Source: Candidatus Gastranaerophilales bacterium (GTDB lineage Bacteria > Cyanobacteriota > Vampirovibrionia > Gastranaerophilales > Gastranaerophilaceae). Taken from it: 64,000 nt of DNA. Location of the stretch: positions 1-64,000 of the forward strand of contig CALVBO010000003.1 in NCBI GenBank assembly GCA_944325835.1, given 5' to 3'. The notes beneath the pieces were generated by a model, which worked only from the letters and a program-made list of their open reading frames with translations, was not told the origin of the DNA and did no database searches. Numbering within the stretch: the stretch's first letter is position 1; each line of letters starts with the position of its first letter. Position numbers and translations under genes: made by a program. Below are positions 41,990 to 50,831 of this stretch, one piece after another.

Positions 41990-43053
41990 TGACAGAATTA
42001 ACTATTGGCAAAAAAATATTAACAAAAGGCAATTATGCAATAGCACACGCGGCAGTTCTGGCCGGCTGTGAATGTTATTTCGGATATCCGATTACACCTC
42101 AAAGCGAAATCGGTGAATATCTAAGCGTTAAAATGCACGAACTCAAACGCGGCTATGTTTGCGCAGAAAGCGAAATTTCTGCAATAAATATGGTTCTTGG
42201 CGCCTGCGCAACCGGTGCAAAAGCAATGACGTCCTCGTCTTCCTGTGCTGTCGCATTGATGCAGGAAGCTATCGCCTGCGCCTGCACGGATGAACTTCCT
42301 GTCGTATTAATTAGCGTTATGCGCGGCGGCCCGGGTTTAGGCTACATCTACCCTTCTCAGGGCGACTACAATCAGGCTACAATCACCGGCGGAAACGGAG
42401 ATTTCAGAACTATCGTTCTGGCACCGTCCACTGTTCAGGAATGCGTTGATTTGACTTATAAAGCTTTCTACCTCGCGCATAAATACCGCAACCCGACCAT
42501 TTTGCTTGCAGATGGCTTAATGGGGCAAATGATGGAACCGGTTGAATTTAAAGAATACCCGTATCCGGAAATCGATAATTCCGGCTGGGCGCTGACAGGT
42601 GCCAAAGGCAGACCGTCAAGAGCAATTCATTCACTTGCTGTCGATGCGGAAAAGCAATGCGAACACATAAAACAACTTTTTGAAAAATATAAACGCATTG
42701 AAGAAAACGAAACTGAATGGGAAGAATTTGATACACAAGACGCAGAAATTATACTTATGAGTTTTGGCAGCCCTTCACGCGGCGTCAAATCTGCGGTGAA
42801 AGAACTCAGAAAATCCGGAATTAAAGCCGGCTTCTTCAGACCGATTACCCTGTTCCCGTTCCCGCATAAACGTCTTGCGGAACTGGCAAAAACAGTCAAA
42901 AAGTTTATTGTCATTGAAATCAATATGGGTCAAATGGTTCGTGACGTCCGCTTAGCCGTAAACGGTGCGGCAGAAGTCGAACAAATTAACAAGCCTGTAG
43001 GCGCACCTATAGACGTTGAAACGATTATTGAAAAAGTTATGAGGATGAAATAG
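41989..43053 (+). CDS. korA: 2-oxoacid:ferredoxin oxidoreductase, alpha subunit (VorB/KorA type)
   Basis: A 354-residue subunit with the pyrimidine/TPP-partner domain: GNYAIAHAAVLAGCECYFGYPITPQSEI, a SSSSCAVALMQEAI segment, RGGPGLGYIYPSQGDY, and a C-terminal transketolase-like domain. With beta and gamma it decarboxylates a 2-oxoacid (2-oxoglutarate or branched-chain) to acyl-CoA with reduced ferredoxin. The GPGLG.I.PSQ.DY block is closest to VorB-type enzymes, so the exact 2-oxoacid is unresolved. Confidence 0.9.
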   Translation: MTELTIGKKILTKGNYAIAHAAVLAGCECYFGYPITPQSEIGEYLSVKMHELKRGYVCAESEISAINMVLGACATGAKAMTSSSSCAVALMQEAIACACTDELPVVLISVMRGGPGLGYIYPSQGDYNQATITGGNGDFRTIVLAPSTVQECVDLTYKAFYLAHKYRNPTILLADGLMGQMMEPVEFKEYPYPEIDNSGWALTGAKGRPSRAIHSLAVDAEKQCEHIKQLFEKYKRIEENETEWEEFDTQDAEIILMSFGSPSRGVKSAVKELRKSGIKAGFFRPITLFPFPHKRLAELAKTVKKFIVIEINMGQMVRDVRLAVNGAAEVEQINKPVGAPIDVETIIEKVMRMK

Positions 43054-43055
43054 TT

Positions 43056-43850
43056 ATGGCAGTACAAGTATTTAAAATTCCGGATTCACTAAAAAAAGAT
43101 ATGAGATATTCATTCTGCCCGGGCTGCGATCACGGTGTAGCTGTCAGACTTGTTGCAGAACTCATTGATGAAATGGGCTTGAAAGAAAAAACCGTTGCTC
43201 CGGCGTCAATCGGGTGTTCGGTTTGTTTATATGATTTTATGGATGTAGATCTTGTTGAAGCTCCGCACGGCAGAGCACTTGCAAGCGCAACCGGCATAAA
43301 ACGTGCGCGGCCTGACAAATTTGTATTTACATATCAGGGCGACGGCGATTTTGCCTCAATCGGTCTGGCGGAAAGCTTACACGCAGCACTTCGCGGTGAA
43401 AAAGTCAGCACAATCGTTATTAATAACACAACTTACGGCATGACAGGCGGCCAGCTCGGCCCTACAACGCTTATCGGTCAGGTAACTACAACCTCCACGA
43501 CCGGTAGAACCGCAGAAGATTACGGCTACCCGATAAAAATGGCGGAACTCGTTGCTTTGTGTGACGGAACCGCTTACAGCGCAAGAGTTTCTCTTGATAC
43601 TGTCGCAAATATCAGAAAAGCTAAACAGGCAATAAAAAAAGCGTTTGAAGTACAGCTTCAGGGCTTAGGTTTCGGATTTGTCGAAATCCTTTCAACCTGC
43701 CCTACCAACTGGCACATGTCACCGACTCAGGCGCACGAAAGAGTAAGAAATGAAATGATGAAAGTTTTCAAACCGGGCGTTTATAAAGATGTTACGGCAA
43801 ACATCATACCGGCTTTGGCAACTTCGCAAAACACAGGAAATATAGGATAG
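43056..43850 (+). CDS. korB: 2-oxoacid:ferredoxin oxidoreductase, beta (TPP-binding) subunit
   Basis: A 264-residue TPP-binding subunit: FCPGCDHG (Cys ligand region), IGCSVCL, and the TPP motif GDGDFASIG...NNTTYGMTGGQ. It forms the active site with the alpha subunit. Starts 2 bp after the alpha stop. Confidence 0.92.
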   Translation: MAVQVFKIPDSLKKDMRYSFCPGCDHGVAVRLVAELIDEMGLKEKTVAPASIGCSVCLYDFMDVDLVEAPHGRALASATGIKRARPDKFVFTYQGDGDFASIGLAESLHAALRGEKVSTIVINNTTYGMTGGQLGPTTLIGQVTTTSTTGRTAEDYGYPIKMAELVALCDGTAYSARVSLDTVANIRKAKQAIKKAFEVQLQGLGFGFVEILSTCPTNWHMSPTQAHERVRNEMMKVFKPGVYKDVTANIIPALATSQNTGNIG

Positions 43851-43855
43851 AGTTT

Positions 43856-44401
43856 ATGGAAAAGAATTTTATAATAGCAGGATTTGGCGGACAAGGCGTA
43901 TTACTGGCAGGAGAAGTTTTAGCAAACGCATTTATGTTTGCCAACAAATTTGTAACCTGGTACCCGAGCTACGGGGCTGAAATGCGTGGCGGCACAGTTA
44001 ACTGTGAAATCGTTGTCGGTGATGAAGAAGTTTCTGCCGTTAATAAAAAAGATCTTGATTTTCTGGTCGCGCTGAACCAGCTGTCATTTGATAAATTTTT
44101 ACCAAAGCTTAAAAAAGGGGCAACTGTTATTGCCAATTCAACCCTTATCAAAAAAATTAAACCGATTGAAGGAATAACATACATCTTTGCGCCGTTATCA
44201 GAACTTGCAACAGGACTTGGAAACGTTAAAATGGCAAATATTTTATCACTCGGAGTTCTTGCAAAACAACTCGGCTTTGAAAGCCTTGAACTTCTGGAAA
44301 AAGCTCTGGATACGGTACTGCCTAAACACAGAAAGCATCTTTTGCCGCTTAACTTTAAAGCATTAAAATTAGGCTATGAGTATGATTTATTACCTGTTTA
44401 A
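43856..44401 (+). CDS. korC: 2-oxoacid:ferredoxin oxidoreductase, gamma subunit
   Basis: The 181-residue gamma subunit begins with the family signature IAGFGGQGVLLAGEVLANA and has YGAEMRGGTVNCEIVVGDEEV. Completes a D-A-B-C operon (41777-44401) with minimal gaps. No clear terminator follows. Confidence 0.92.
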   Translation: MEKNFIIAGFGGQGVLLAGEVLANAFMFANKFVTWYPSYGAEMRGGTVNCEIVVGDEEVSAVNKKDLDFLVALNQLSFDKFLPKLKKGATVIANSTLIKKIKPIEGITYIFAPLSELATGLGNVKMANILSLGVLAKQLGFESLELLEKALDTVLPKHRKHLLPLNFKALKLGYEYDLLPV

Positions 44402-44522
44402 AGGATAAATCACCTAAAAAGCGGATTTATAATCTTCCAAAAGATACTATTATTTAATCTGTGAAGGTTAAGTTTTTACATATAAAGACATCCCTGGCCA
44501 AATATTGAATTTATGAGGTAAT

Positions 44523-44756
44523 ATGAGAGAAAAATTAAAACAGTCAATCCGTGAAAAAGAAATGCAAATGAAAAAACTTGCACCATTGATTGACAAGAAC
44601 CCTGTATGTTCAAATTTGTTCAATAAGGTTTTAATTGAAAAAGCCGTATTAAGAAAACAGCTTGAAGAACTGAATAATGACACTTTCTTTAAGAAAGTAA
44701 AACGTTTTCTGCCTAAAAATCAAACTTTGATTTGCGATTATTTTAAAAATGTATAA
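44523..44756 (+). CDS. Small helical hypothetical protein (77 aa)
   Basis: A Lys/Glu-rich helical protein with no recognised domain. ATG 44523 behind TGAGG. It lies between the oxidoreductase operon and a convergent histidine kinase. Function unknown. Confidence 0.6.
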   Translation: MREKLKQSIREKEMQMKKLAPLIDKNPVCSNLFNKVLIEKAVLRKQLEELNNDTFFKKVKRFLPKNQTLICDYFKNV

Positions 44757-44793
44757 ACAGGTATAACAATTGCAGAGCCGGCAATTATTGTCA

Positions 44794-46566
44794 CTATTTG
44801 ACAGATTGTGCAGCATTTACCGTAAGCGGAAGAGTAAACCCGAAAGTTGAACCAACGCCTACTTCAGAGGTAACAAAAACTTTTCCGCCGTGGTGTTTTT
44901 CAATCGTGGTTTTAACAAGCTGCAAGCCCAAACCCGTACCTTTAATCGTATGAGTTGCGTTTTCAACACGGTAAAACCGGTCAAAGAGCCGTTTCAAATG
45001 TTCTGGCGCAATGCCGCAGCCCTGATCAGTAACGCTGACCTTTGCATTATCTCCTTCGCGTTCAATTTTCACGGTAATCGTCGTATTTTCCGGTGAATAT
45101 TTTATCGCGTTCGAAAGAAGATTTATAAGCGCACGCTCAATACTGTTGTAGTTAAACATAAAATTCGGGAACTCGCCTTCTTTTTGAATAACAAGTTTTA
45201 TCTTACTCTTTTCCAGCAGAATTTGAACCTGCTTAACAGCTGATTCAACGAGTTCAACGATATTATTCGGAAGTTTTTCAAGCTCATAATCCGACTCAAG
45301 CCGCGAAAAGTCAAGAATATCATTTACCATAGTATTCAAACGTATTATCTCGTCATTAATGGTGCCCATAAACTCTTTCTGCGTTGCTTTGTCAAATTCA
45401 TCACCATAATTATAAAGCGTATCAATATAACTTCTCAAAACGGTCACAGGCGTTCTCAATTCGTGCGAAACATTAGAAATAAATTGAGAGCGCATAAGAT
45501 CAATTTCAGTTTCTTTTGTTATATCAATCAAAACGATAATGTAACCCAGATAATCACGATTACGCGTAAACATCGGCGAAACAATCGCTTTAATAGTACG
45601 CTTGTCTACCTGAATATTAAAAACAGTCGGCGCTTTTTCGCGTTCTTCAAGCGGCAGGGCTTTAAATTCTTCTATCTTTTCGCGGAAACAGAAATTCCCC
45701 TCCGTATCAATATAATCCTGAATACGGCTGTCCATAATCTGCTCGTTATCAAGTTCAAGAAGATCCTGCGCGTGTTTGTTTACAAGAACAACTTTATCGT
45801 TGTTATCACAAACAACAACACCGTTTGCGATACTCAAAAGCACAGCTTCAAACTTGTTTCTCTCAAGAGTTAATTGTTCAATATTTTCTTCACCGTAGGC
45901 GTGAAGTTTCGCGGACATATCGTTAAACGCATTGAAAAGTTCCCTAACTTCGCGGCTGACTTCCTGATCATTAATAGTATAGCCGAATTCGCCAGTTGAG
46001 ATCTTGCGTACACCGTCTTTAAGCGTACGAATTTCGCGTGTTGTGAGATAGGTGCTGATTAAGATTACCGATGCAAAAATCAGCCACGCAAGAGCAAAAA
46101 CAGAAAAAATTGCAAATCTAATGGTAGAACTTGTTTTATCCAGAACATTTGCACTGAATACAACCGTCAGGGAGCCGTCCGTTTTCAAAACTCCGTTTTC
46201 GTAATATTTTCTCGGGGTAACAACGGAAAAAGTCTTGCCGGAAGTTGATTTAACAGCAGAGTTTTCCTCGTTTAAAACAACATCCCCGTTGGCGTCCACG
46301 TATTTGACGGCCAAAATATTATCGCTGCCTTTAATAACAGTTTGAAGAAAGTTTTTCAATTCTCCGGCCCGCTTGCTTTCCGTAAGCTCCGCGGAAGAAT
46401 CCGCTATTGTCTGCGCAATTATTTCACTGTAATTCTGGTAACTGTCTTTAAGATTATCCTGAATATTAAAGGTCGCAAAAATCCCGATACCTACAATCAG
46501 AAAAGTGCTGGACAAAAGCCCCGCAATAATGAGCTTATTCTGTTTTGTAATGCTCCTGTCTTCCAT
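44794..46566 (-). CDS. Membrane sensor histidine kinase (WalK/PhoR type)
   Basis: A 590-residue kinase. Membrane helix at ~14-35, extracytoplasmic sensor to ~155, second helix, HAMP (~185-240), PAS (~245-340), HisKA with VSHELRTP (phospho-His near 366), and HATPase with NLLSNAIKYSP and GTGLGLQLVK. It autophosphorylates and passes phosphate to a response regulator, which is not adjacent here. The ATG at 46566 sits 6 nt after TGCTATAAT, so the gene is expected to be read from a leaderless transcript. Confidence 0.9.
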   Translation of the reverse strand: MEDRSITKQNKLIIAGLLSSTFLIVGIGIFATFNIQDNLKDSYQNYSEIIAQTIADSSAELTESKRAGELKNFLQTVIKGSDNILAVKYVDANGDVVLNEENSAVKSTSGKTFSVVTPRKYYENGVLKTDGSLTVVFSANVLDKTSSTIRFAIFSVFALAWLIFASVILISTYLTTREIRTLKDGVRKISTGEFGYTINDQEVSREVRELFNAFNDMSAKLHAYGEENIEQLTLERNKFEAVLLSIANGVVVCDNNDKVVLVNKHAQDLLELDNEQIMDSRIQDYIDTEGNFCFREKIEEFKALPLEEREKAPTVFNIQVDKRTIKAIVSPMFTRNRDYLGYIIVLIDITKETEIDLMRSQFISNVSHELRTPVTVLRSYIDTLYNYGDEFDKATQKEFMGTINDEIIRLNTMVNDILDFSRLESDYELEKLPNNIVELVESAVKQVQILLEKSKIKLVIQKEGEFPNFMFNYNSIERALINLLSNAIKYSPENTTITVKIEREGDNAKVSVTDQGCGIAPEHLKRLFDRFYRVENATHTIKGTGLGLQLVKTTIEKHHGGKVFVTSEVGVGSTFGFTLPLTVNAAQSVK

Positions 46567-46686
46567 AACTAAATTATAGCATTAAAATCAGAACTTAACA
46601 AATATTCTCAAAATATTTCAAAACATTGAATTTAATAACAAACTTTGTTATAATATAGATATACTATGCTATAAATGAGGTATTTT

Positions 46687-46923
46687 ATGAACATATCTTT
46701 AACCCCGACATTAGAAAAATTTGTGCAGGACAAAGTAGCGTCAGGATTATATAATTCTGTAAGCGAAGTTATCCGAGAAGCATTAAGACTATTAGCTTCC
46801 AGGGATAATGTTTCGCAAGAACGACTTGCACAGTTAAACAGAGATATTGAAGAAGGCTGGAATGACACGACTATTTACAATGGCCAGCAAGCTATGGAAA
46901 AGTTAATAAAAAAGTATGAATAA
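46687..46923 (+). CDS. ParD-like antitoxin (RHH), orphan
   Basis: The 78-residue protein matches ParD antitoxins: MNISLTPTLEKFVQDKVASGLYNSVSEVIREALRLL, followed by the toxin-binding tail (ERLAQLNRDIEEGW). I prefer ATG 46687 to the one at 46675. In the usual order parE should follow, but the next gene is a convergent XRE regulator, so the toxin is missing or elsewhere. Confidence 0.8.
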   Translation: MNISLTPTLEKFVQDKVASGLYNSVSEVIREALRLLASRDNVSQERLAQLNRDIEEGWNDTTIYNGQQAMEKLIKKYE

Positions 46924-46926
46924 GTT

Positions 46927-47253
46927 TTAATTCAATGCGTCGAGGAATGCGGAAATCGCGTATAATCTCTTTTTGTTATTCTTAAACTTTTCAAGTTTCT
47001 TTACAACATCATTATAAACAACATCTTTCGGTACATCTTTATCAAAAATAAACAGCTCATAAGGGTCAATATCAAGAACATCAAAGAGTTTTTGTAGATT
47101 AGTTAAAGATAAAAAATAACGACCATTTTCTGCATTTCCTAAACTTCTAGGCGATATATCTAACATCTCAGCCAACGCTTCCTGACTATAGCCATGACTC
47201 TTACGGTAATCTTTTATTCGTTGTCCTAACTGTTTTTTGATATCTATACCCAT
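46927..47253 (-). CDS. XRE-family regulator (108 aa)
   Basis: N-terminal HTH_3 (GQRIKDYRKSHGYSQEALAEMLDISPRSLGNAENGRYFLSL) followed by a Lys-rich helical tail. It is a paralogue of the regulator at 61433-61753 (same length, DPYELF/EIYELF at the end of the HTH). TATAAT lies 9 nt before the ATG, so a leaderless or near-leaderless transcript is likely. Target unknown. Confidence 0.82.
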   Translation of the reverse strand: MGIDIKKQLGQRIKDYRKSHGYSQEALAEMLDISPRSLGNAENGRYFLSLTNLQKLFDVLDIDPYELFIFDKDVPKDVVYNDVVKKLEKFKNNKKRLYAISAFLDALN

Positions 47254-47390
47254 AATGTTTTTATTATAAATTTAATCTTGCAAAATATTAACGTAAAATA
47301 TCAAGTATTTTATTGCATTAGTTGATATTTTTGCTATAATTCGGAAGTATATTATGGGATTTATAAAAATAGTAAAAGAGAGATAAAAAA

Positions 47391-47594
47391 ATGACTAGAG
47401 AATTATCACCAAGAGAAAAAGATATTGCTGCATTAATACTAAAAAAGTATAGCAACAATGAAATAGCTGCCGCACTCAAGCTAAGCCCAAAAGCAATAAA
47501 AACACGTATACGCCATATTTACACAAAGTTAGGTATAAGCGGACAGCCAAAACCACGAAAACTGATAAAAGACATTTACACCCTAAGCACTTGA
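47391..47594 (+). CDS. Stand-alone LuxR-type HTH protein (67 aa)
   Basis: A minimal LuxR HTH: LSPREKDIAALILKKYSNNEIAAALKLS, KAIKTRIRHIYTKLGI. No sensor domain. ATG 47391 after AGAGAG. Likely a small DNA-binding regulator, like that at 19024-19263, but the two are not close in sequence. Confidence 0.75.
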   Translation: MTRELSPREKDIAALILKKYSNNEIAAALKLSPKAIKTRIRHIYTKLGISGQPKPRKLIKDIYTLST

Positions 47595-47707
47595 AAAATT
47601 TTTAAAATAGTTTATAATAAAAATATCGGGGCGGTAGCGCTAACTACCGTAACCTGTAAATGAAATCGAAGTGACGTCTATCCTTTCGGGTAGGCGTTAC
47701 TTTTTAT
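47591..47707 (+). ncRNA. Candidate antisense RNA of a type I toxin-antitoxin locus
   Basis: TTGAAA (47591-47596), 16 nt, TATAAT (47613-47618), then ~80 nt with hairpin GGTAGCGCTAACTACC and a terminator (GTGACGTCTATCC / GGGTAGGCGTTAC, 47671-47700) followed by TTTTT. The RNA would be complementary to the 3' end of the 26-codon peptide gene on the opposite strand, as in TxpA/RatA-type systems. Confidence 0.5.
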
Positions 47708-47758
47708 TATGTATAAAATCAAAAAAACTATTATTAATGTTAAATTGATATTTTCCAT
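47678..47758 (-). CDS. Tiny hydrophobic peptide, type I toxin-like (26 aa)
   Basis: The peptide starts MENINLTLIIVFLILY, is a single membrane-spanning segment and ends KSNAYPKG. A very strong GAAAGAAAGGGGGT lies eight nt upstream of the ATG at 47758. The 3' part is overlapped by a convergent promoter-hairpin-terminator unit (47591-47707) that could be the antisense antitoxin. Size, hydrophobicity, strong SD and overlapping antisense agree with type I toxins. It lies directly downstream of ilvB, in the position where ilvN is often found. Confidence 0.5.
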   Translation of the reverse strand: MENINLTLIIVFLILYIIKSNAYPKG

Positions 47759-47871
47759 AAGCGACCCCCTTTCTTTCAGAACTATCGACCGAAATCGAAG
47801 TAATAACTGTTGTGTCGATGTTCGTTAGAAATACAGGCTTAGCCCCTTAATATTTTATTGTCAAATTACGG

Positions 47872-49500
47872 TTACACAACTTCCATGGGTTCGATTATAA
47901 AATCAATCAAGAACGGGGCGTTTGACGCAAAACATTTTTCAAGTGCAGCAGGAATTTCTTCTATTTTTTCAACGCGCAGGGCATCAATCCCGTACGCCTT
48001 TGCCAGACCGACAAAATCAGGATTTTGAATTCGGGTCTGAGCGTAACGTTTTTCACACATTTTTTCCTGCAGCTGGCGAACCATACCGAGATAACCGTTA
48101 TTTAAAACAAGAATTTTCACAGGCAGACCGTATTGAGCGCAGGTTGCAAGCTCCTGAATATTCATTTGTAAACTTCCGTCGCCTGTCACGCAAATTACCG
48201 GTGCACGCTGTTGCGCGATACTTGCGCCGATTGCGGCAGGGAACCCGAATCCCATTGTACCCAGCCCGCCGGAGGTTATAAACTGCCCCGGACGATTAAA
48301 CTTGTAGCCTTTCGCGCACCAGAGCTGGTGCTGGCCTACTTCTGTCGCAACCGTTAAACTTTTATTTTTCGTGTAATCGTAAAGTGCGTCAATAACCTGA
48401 TAAGAGTGTAGTTTTTCGGATTTTTTCGCCGGAAGTTTATTGCGCGCCTTCAAAACCTGAGCTTCCTGCGCCCAATCAGTGAAATCTTTTGAAACTTTTG
48501 ACAATAATCCGTCCAAAATTTCTTTAATATCGCCTTTCACACCCATTCGGGCATTAAAAATGCGGAAAATTTCATAATCATTTATATCAATCTGGATTAA
48601 ATTCCGCTCCAGTTCACCGTTCGGGAAACAGCAGCTTATGCGGTCGTTAAACCGCGCACCGAGCGAAATTATCAAATCACTTTTGCGCAAAATCTGATTT
48701 GCACTATAAGAACCAAAAAGCCCTATCATACCAAAATAAAGCGGACTACTTTGCGGAAAAGCTCCAAGCCCCATCATTGTTGATACGACCGGAATGCTTA
48801 ACCCGCAGGCAAGTGAAGCAAGTTCATGCGCGGCGTTAGAGTGCAGAACCCCGCCACCGGCAACAATCACCGGTCGTTGCGCATCATTCAAGAGCGATAA
48901 AACCCTCGGAATTTTATCCAAATCAGAACGAACTTCAAACGGCGGCAGTTTCATTCCGTCAAATTCTGTTGTTTCTGTAAAAATATTTTTCGCAAGGTCA
49001 ATGACAACTGGTCCTTTTTTACCTGAAAGCGCTGTATGAAAAGCTTCAACAAGTGTCTTTTCCAAATCACGGACATCTGTTACCTGATAAGTTTCTTTTG
49101 TACAAGGACGTGCGATATCGACAATATTGACCTCCTGAAACGCATCTTTGCCGATAAGCTCTTTTGAAACCTGCCCCGTTAAAACCACAAGCGGATACCC
49201 GTCAAGATAAGCGTTTGCAAGCCCTGTCACGATATTTGTCGCACCGGGGCCTGAGGTTACAAGAACCACACCGGGTTTTTGACCGCCAAACGAACGGGAA
49301 TAACCTTCTGCCGCGTGAACACAGGCCTGTTCATGCCGGCAGAGGATGTGTTTGATATCAGAATCCGTAAAAAGTTCGTCATAAACTTTAAGTACAATTC
49401 CTCCGGGGTAGCCGAAAATAGTATCTACTCCAAGATTTTTTAATGTTGCGGTGACGATTTGCGCACCGGTTAAAGTTTGAGTTGTTGATTGCATTGCCAT
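47872..49500 (-). CDS. ilvB: Acetolactate synthase large subunit
   Basis: A 542-residue TPP enzyme: GYPGGIVLKVYDEL with the catalytic Glu following (RHEQACVHAAEGYSR), central FAD-type domain, and GDGSLQMNIQELATC...NNGYLGMVRQ TPP motif. It condenses two pyruvates (or pyruvate plus 2-ketobutyrate) for branched-chain amino acids. No ilvN regulatory subunit or ilvC follows. The start is either of two close ATGs; no strong SD. It lies 15 bp downstream of a small secreted-protein gene in a long reverse operon. Confidence 0.92.
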   Translation of the reverse strand: MAMQSTTQTLTGAQIVTATLKNLGVDTIFGYPGGIVLKVYDELFTDSDIKHILCRHEQACVHAAEGYSRSFGGQKPGVVLVTSGPGATNIVTGLANAYLDGYPLVVLTGQVSKELIGKDAFQEVNIVDIARPCTKETYQVTDVRDLEKTLVEAFHTALSGKKGPVVIDLAKNIFTETTEFDGMKLPPFEVRSDLDKIPRVLSLLNDAQRPVIVAGGGVLHSNAAHELASLACGLSIPVVSTMMGLGAFPQSSPLYFGMIGLFGSYSANQILRKSDLIISLGARFNDRISCCFPNGELERNLIQIDINDYEIFRIFNARMGVKGDIKEILDGLLSKVSKDFTDWAQEAQVLKARNKLPAKKSEKLHSYQVIDALYDYTKNKSLTVATEVGQHQLWCAKGYKFNRPGQFITSGGLGTMGFGFPAAIGASIAQQRAPVICVTGDGSLQMNIQELATCAQYGLPVKILVLNNGYLGMVRQLQEKMCEKRYAQTRIQNPDFVGLAKAYGIDALRVEKIEEIPAALEKCFASNAPFLIDFIIEPMEVV

Positions 49501-49515
49501 TATATATTACCAGAT

Positions 49516-49872
49516 TTAAAGATTTTCTTCAACATTTTGAACGTCATCAGTAGTTTTCAATTGTTCTATATACTCCTGCGAACGTTCACAATTTTCAATA
49601 CTTTTAGCCCTTTTTTGCTCCAGTTTAATCTTTTTCGCTTCAAGTTTTTTGCGTTTTTTCTCCAGCTTTTGAAGCGCTTTTTGTTCTTTCTCAAAGGCTT
49701 TGGCCTCTTTTTCGTCGTACCCGACAAATTCCGTCTGAAACTCCTCATCTATCGGGATTTGCGATTGCGCAGGCGTTGTCAAAACCGGCGGAGCGGATTT
49801 TTTAAACGGATTTCTTGCAAACGCCGCGTTAAAAGAGAGCAGAAGCACTAAAAATAATACAAAAATTCTCAT
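49516..49872 (-). CDS. Small exported coiled-coil protein
   Basis: The 118-residue protein has a signal peptide (MRIFVLFLVLLLSFNAAFA) and a mature part dominated by a Lys/Glu coiled coil (KALQKLEKKRKKLEAKKIKLEQ). I chose ATG 49872, which follows AAGGACC and overlaps the end of rph by 11 bp. Probably periplasmic; function unknown. Confidence 0.65.
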   Translation of the reverse strand: MRIFVLFLVLLLSFNAAFARNPFKKSAPPVLTTPAQSQIPIDEEFQTEFVGYDEKEAKAFEKEQKALQKLEKKRKKLEAKKIKLEQKRAKSIENCERSQEYIEQLKTTDDVQNVEENL

Positions 49873-49882
49873 AATTTGGTCC

Positions 49883-50572
49883 TTAATATTTTTGGATAAT
49901 TTCCATAATTCCTTTTTTAGCAATCTTAAAAATCTCGCCCATCTGGCTTTCTTCATAAGGTTCGCCCTCGGCAGTCGTCTGGAACTCAATTATTTTACCG
50001 CTTTTTGTGAGTACAATGTTGGCGTCAACCTGCGCGCGGCAATCTTCTTCGTATTCAAGATCAAGCCTTACTTCGCCGTCAACGATTCCGGCAGAAATCG
50101 CACCGATTGGCTCGATTATCGGATTTTGTGTAAGCTTGCCCTGCGCAAGAAGTTTTTCAACTGCAATTTTTAAAGCAAGAAATCCGCCGCAAATACTTGC
50201 CGTACGGGTTCCACCGTCTGCCTGAATAACATCCGCGTCAATTGTTATAGTAAGGTCAGGAATTTTCTCCAAATCCACACACGCTCTCAGGCTTCTACCG
50301 ATAAGCCGCTGGATTTCCTGTGTTCTGCCGGAAATTTTTGTACGCTCCCTCTGGCAGCGCGTACTTGTAGAGGACGGTAGAAGCGAATATTCTGCCGTTA
50401 CCCAGCCGCGATTGTTCTCTTTTGACATCCATTTCGGTTTCCCTTCCTCAACCGACGCGGTTGTGATAACCTTTGTATCGCCAAATTCTACCAGAACTGA
50501 ACCTAAGGCGTTTTTTGTAAAATCTTTCGTAAACTTTATCTCTCTTAATTCGTCATTTTTTCGGTTTCTCAT
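49883..50572 (-). CDS. rph: Ribonuclease PH
   Basis: A 229-residue phosphorolytic 3'-5' exoribonuclease that trims tRNA 3' ends. Family blocks: GSVLVEFGDTKVITTASVEE, EYSLLPSSTSTRCQRER, GRTQEIQRLIGRSLRA, DADVIQADGGTRTASI and DLEYEEDC. Normal length is ~240. Coupled to the next gene downstream. Confidence 0.95.
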   Translation of the reverse strand: MRNRKNDELREIKFTKDFTKNALGSVLVEFGDTKVITTASVEEGKPKWMSKENNRGWVTAEYSLLPSSTSTRCQRERTKISGRTQEIQRLIGRSLRACVDLEKIPDLTITIDADVIQADGGTRTASICGGFLALKIAVEKLLAQGKLTQNPIIEPIGAISAGIVDGEVRLDLEYEEDCRAQVDANIVLTKSGKIIEFQTTAEGEPYEESQMGEIFKIAKKGIMEIIQKY

Positions 50573-50615
50573 TTTTCACATAAATCCTTATTAACTCATT
50601 AACATTAACTATGCG

Positions 50616-50831
50616 CTACTGGTATTCCCATTTATAAATCGAGCCGCAGTATTTACAAACCGCAAACCCGTTCATAAACGCTAAATCCGGCACAAACTTG
50701 TAGCCGTCAACAGTGATTTCAATTTCGCCCTTTTTATTATAAGCCATTTGAAAAGTTTTGCTCCCCTGATAATCGGGCGCAAACATCAGTTCAAATCTGT
50801 CAACGGTTTTACAATTCTTGCATCTAAACAC
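50616..50831 (-). CDS. Small zinc-ribbon-like protein (71 aa)
   Basis: Two CxxC pairs (CKNC near residue 4 and CKYC near residue 60) bracket a beta-rich segment with ITVDGYKFVPDL. Likely binds zinc. Its start overlaps the stop of the upstream membrane-protein gene by 1 bp. No specific family recognised. Confidence 0.65.
   Translation of the reverse strand: MFRCKNCKTVDRFELMFAPDYQGSKTFQMAYNKKGEIEITVDGYKFVPDLAFMNGFAVCKYCGSIYKWEYQ

Noticed and set aside
49036-49500. ilvN or other acetolactate synthase regulatory subunit next to ilvB
   Set aside because: No ACT-domain frame is present on either side; neighbours are a small secreted coiled-coil protein and a type I toxin-like locus.
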